Of a stretch of DNA of 64,000 bases, positions 61,401 to 64,000 are shown in pieces (within the stretch, counting starts at the first letter, position 1; every line of letters begins with the position of its first letter). The notes under the pieces are model-generated. The model did no database searches. It worked only from the letters and a program-made list of their open reading frames with translations, and was not told the DNA's origin. Both the position numbers and the translations under genes were made by a program. The DNA is from Chaenocephalus aceratus (lineage: Eukaryota > Chordata > Actinopteri > Perciformes > Channichthyidae), in contig CM043791.1 of the NCBI GenBank assembly GCA_023974075.1, positions 23,611,642 through 23,675,641 on the forward strand, read 5' to 3'.

Positions 61401-62793
61401 TAGTTATGTCTGACCTCGTGCTCCAGACTGCTGTACTCTCCCTCCGTGTTCTCCCTGATGATCATGATGTCGATGTTCTTGTGGCGAGTCTGGACTGCGG
61501 GGAGGGACTGGCAGTGCATCACATTGGCATACAGGTCTAAGTTTGTGCTGTTGATACACAGAAAAAGAGGGGGAGGGTGTGGGTGTCAGGAGTAAATAAT
61601 GTGCCAATTGACATTACCAGACAGAAAGGACCAAATGATGGAACAAATGTAAGCCACGGGACAAAAGAAAGCCTATATCAGGGGAATATTTCATTAAAGC
61701 TCTTACCGTAGGAGATTATTTCTGGATTTGACAGATGGTGCCATGGTGTGTATGGTTTCAATGTTACCTATCAGGAGAGTTGAGAAATGTCACAGTTAAA
61801 CTTTAGTGTCCCGGTCTTATTATAAACTGCATGCTTCTCACAGCTGTGCTTGTGACACAGAAACAAAGGGGTTTGCTTGCCTTTGAGGGCAACACCATTA
61901 CGGCGAATGGCCATGATGGCATTGTTGATATCATCCTCCGACTCATCAGCAGAGTTGACATGAACCACCTCGAAGTCCACGGGGACGCAGCTAAACCTAT
62001 AGCATGAGTACAAACAACCACATAGTAAGGCAATATCAGCAGGCAGGCAGTAGTCAACACTTTGGAGAGGATTTAGTTTAAATCGAACCAACCTGAAAAC
62101 CTCTCTGACATGATTGAGCAGGTCTGGGCCGATTCCATCTCCAGGTATCAAGGTCACAGTGTGTCTGCCTCCATACTTTGCAGGAGGGGGCTGAAACATG
62201 TTATATTATTAACTGAACTTAAAAAGGACCAAACTGTTTTTTTTTACCCAACTACAAATCACCTGTATGTTGCTGCATAATAACACATTGTGGGTGTTCA
62301 TATTGTTCCCTGATGTTCAGAATAAAAGACTAGTCCACTAGCCTAAAAGAAAACAGTTTAAATATGCACAATATCATCTATATTGTTTAACATTTTCCAG
62401 AATATTGTCCATTTAAAATAGGCACTGTTAACGAACAGCTACTTGTAGCAAACAAATGCTCTTGTTTTCTTTTTTATTAAAATACAAAGACACAGCATTT
62501 GATTTCAGTACAAATTATGTCAATATGATGTTTCCATGTGAAGTATATTAAAAAAATAATAGTTTTTATAATAAGTTAAGGATAGCAATGCTTAATCGAC
62601 TTATCATGCACATCCCAAGTTACGATGATACAATATGTTAAGATTGATTATCAAACTTTCACTTTCAAACTAACAACAGTATATATAAACCTTTCCATAG
62701 ATTTCATACTTTAGTGAAAAGAAACAAATAGTGGCTTACTTTGTATGTGTTGACAATTTACATAATCTATAGGTAATTGCTAACAACTGCTTC

Positions 62794-62827
<34 letters not shown>

Positions 62828-64000
62828 GTTGTTGTTGTTGTTCATATGTTATTAAATAACTTGAATGTTGGATAATGAATTATTGGGCAAGAAAATGCAA
62901 AATCTCCAGTACAGTTCAGCAAAGCAAAGCACCAAGGACGTGATGTGTGACAGTAATGTAAAGCAGTAATAAATTGATAGTGTTATCTAGGGCTGGGCAA
63001 TATATCACTTTGTTGTCGTTGCCATCACATTGCTGCATTTGCTGATTTTTTATATTGCGAGTAAAGAACGATCTTGTTATTAAACTACTAAGACAGATGT
63101 AGTCAGTGTTTGTTTGACATCTGCATCCATGACATGCAGACAAGACATGCAGTAATATAAGCAGCAATAATGACAACAGTTTTTGTGTTATTTCAGATTA
63201 TAGATTTGTTTTCCTACATCACACAGCCCTAGAATGATAAATGTAATGGTGTGTTGTTTGTGAAGTCATGAAATGATGTTTAGTCAAACACATCAGAGTC
63301 AGTTACTTACAATGTTGTCTCCCTGTTTGTTGAAAATGGACACCAAGGAAAGCAGAAAAGAGAGAAAGTTAAGTTTGGAAGCCACATAAAAGAATCCAGG
63401 TAGTAAGGAGGCATCATAACTATCCTCCCCCAAGAGAGATATATGTAACACCCCCCAAAACATCTACCAAGGGTACCTTACTACTCCCAAAGTTAATCCA
63501 AAGCCATAAAGTTGGGAAATACAGTATAATGAGCAGTGGTGATTTTTATTAAATTACTCATACAATTTATATTTAAATGGGCAAAATCACATCTACTCAT
63601 TCTAATAAGATTAAACCCCACAGATACAATCTGATTTACTCACATTACGTGAGCTCCTATTCCTGTGACTTGTCAGAGTTGTCCCAAATACCTGAAATAC
63701 AGAAAAAGAGAGATGCATTTCATTATCAGAGGGTCTGCGTTATTTAGCACAACTGTAATGCAACACACTCTTCAATAGGTGCAGTTTAAATTATGTCAAA
63801 GAAGCATGCTATAACGTTATGATTTTTAGCATATGACCTTGTCTTCAGACAACATAGTCTAAGAGTAGAATAACAACACTCTCACACAGAGCTGGAAAAA
63901 CACCAACGTTTGCAACTGATGTGACAACAGCGATGTGTCTTGTCTTACTTTAACCGTGTTTCCGAAGCGTCCACCCCAGAAAGGATTAAAGATTTTGGAC
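58406..64000 (-). CDS. idh3g: isocitrate dehydrogenase (NAD+) subunit gamma, mitochondrial (5' end outside window)
   Basis: Gamma is the regulatory subunit of the mitochondrial matrix alpha2-beta-gamma enzyme, which oxidises isocitrate to 2-oxoglutarate in the TCA cycle and is activated by citrate and ADP. Exons: 64000-63949 (partial), 63691-63644, 63322-63311, 62190-62093, 61996-61881, 61767-61707, 61547-61415, 60793-60660, 60211-60109, 59503-59360, 59234-59140, 59038-58978, 58507-58406. They join in one frame to 385 visible residues (human gamma is 393), with the stop at 58408-58406. Landmarks: an Arg/Lys/aromatic N-terminus like a transit peptide, [46 protein letters not shown] and [10 protein letters not shown]. 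In [19 protein letters not shown], Asn replaces the metal-binding Asp of the catalytic alpha subunit, which marks it as gamma. Confidence 0.96.
59544..60051. mobile_element. hAT MITE in idh3g intron 9
   Basis: Ends CAGGGGTGTCCAAACTACGG (59544) and GGTTTGGACACCCCTG (to 60051), with ATTTAGAT duplicated at 59536-59543 and 60052-60059. No transposase. It stands between coding exons 9 and 10, away from both splice sites. Confidence 0.85.
60296..60624. mobile_element. Harbinger MITE in idh3g intron 8
   Basis: Ends CGGCCCATCCACACAGCGGC (60296) and CGCCGCTGTGTGGACGGGCCG (to 60624). Flanks are GTA and TTA, an imperfect 3-bp duplication. The subterminal GTTGAGCAATGTTCAACTTT hairpin is shared with the large Harbinger copy at 43-48 kb, so that family could have mobilised it. 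Its near edge is 35 bp from the 5' splice site of exon 8. Confidence 0.8.
61875..61880 (-). other. idh3g: GC splice donor in idh3g
   Basis: Exon 5 ends CTCAAAG and the intron begins GCAAGC. Only this boundary keeps the frame into GNIETIH of exon 6. GC-AG introns are a minor spliceosomal class, and the flanking AAAG|GCAAG fits their stricter consensus. Confidence 0.85.
62788..62842 (+). repeat. (TTG)n microsatellite
   Basis: About 17 TTG units with one interruption, in idh3g intron 3. Confidence 0.9.
62988..63231. mobile_element. short hAT-like MITE in idh3g intron 3
   Basis: Ends TAGGGCTGGGCAATATATCA and CACACAGCCCTA. The 8-bp flanks do not match clearly, so the boundaries are provisional. 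Confidence 0.5.

Noticed and set aside
61328..61540. Plus-strand frames overlapping idh3g exons
   Set aside because: They are antisense shadows of the minus-strand exons.

Overview
The window looks like a ray-finned (teleost) fish chromosome. It has AT-rich intergenic DNA, long (GT)n tracts and a mixture of transposon families typical of fish: PIF/Harbinger, hAT, Tc1, a tyrosine-recombinase retrotransposon, LINEs and solo LTRs. It also holds one intron-containing nuclear gene for a mitochondrial enzyme. No bacterial, phage or CRISPR signal is present. Most of the window is intergenic or transposon-derived.

Host genes. The only gene I identify with confidence is idh3g, the regulatory gamma subunit of NAD-dependent isocitrate dehydrogenase. 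It is on the minus strand from the right edge (5' end outside the window) to its stop at 58406. Thirteen coding exons join in one frame to 385 visible residues. One exon is only 12 nt, and one intron uses a GC donor. Its introns carry a Harbinger MITE and a hAT MITE. Weaker gene evidence: an unidentified minus-strand exon at 436-793; two phase-compatible minus-strand exons at 13113-14340; a frameshifted THAP-domain exon at 54514-54669; and a minus-strand transcript-like structure whose first exon was split by a hAT-like insertion (54850-56810).

Left part (1.5-8.1 kb). A nested fold-back element (1563-5082), with a solo LTR in one arm (3563-4266), is followed by a fold-back MITE (5086-5440). 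Then come two Harbinger-type elements that share one TTA target duplication (6121-6842 and 6846-8138); the second contains another solo LTR (6878-7385).

Middle (16.9-32 kb). A hAT element (16905-18380) contains a second, BED-finger-encoding hAT. A Ngaro/DIRS-like retrotransposon (about 18640-23910) has a split-direct-repeat layout, a minisatellite and a three-copy inverted block with tRNA-like cores. Next to it is a Foldback-like element whose arms are tandem arrays of a 13-bp palindrome (23947-24840). A 3.3-kb hAT (28608-31949) carries degenerate transposase and further insertions, including a truncated Tc1.

Right-middle (39.8-57 kb). There is one LINE fragment, then a decayed near-autonomous Harbinger copy: a HARBI1-like transposase on plus (43315-45112) and its MADF/BESS partner on minus (47791-45571), the latter interrupted by a second LINE. 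A long-TIR element (49093-52923) contains a hAT-like element (51067-52414) that has an inverted sister copy at 55511-56794.

Many of these insertions have matching target-site duplications that can be read directly, so their relative order of insertion can be inferred.
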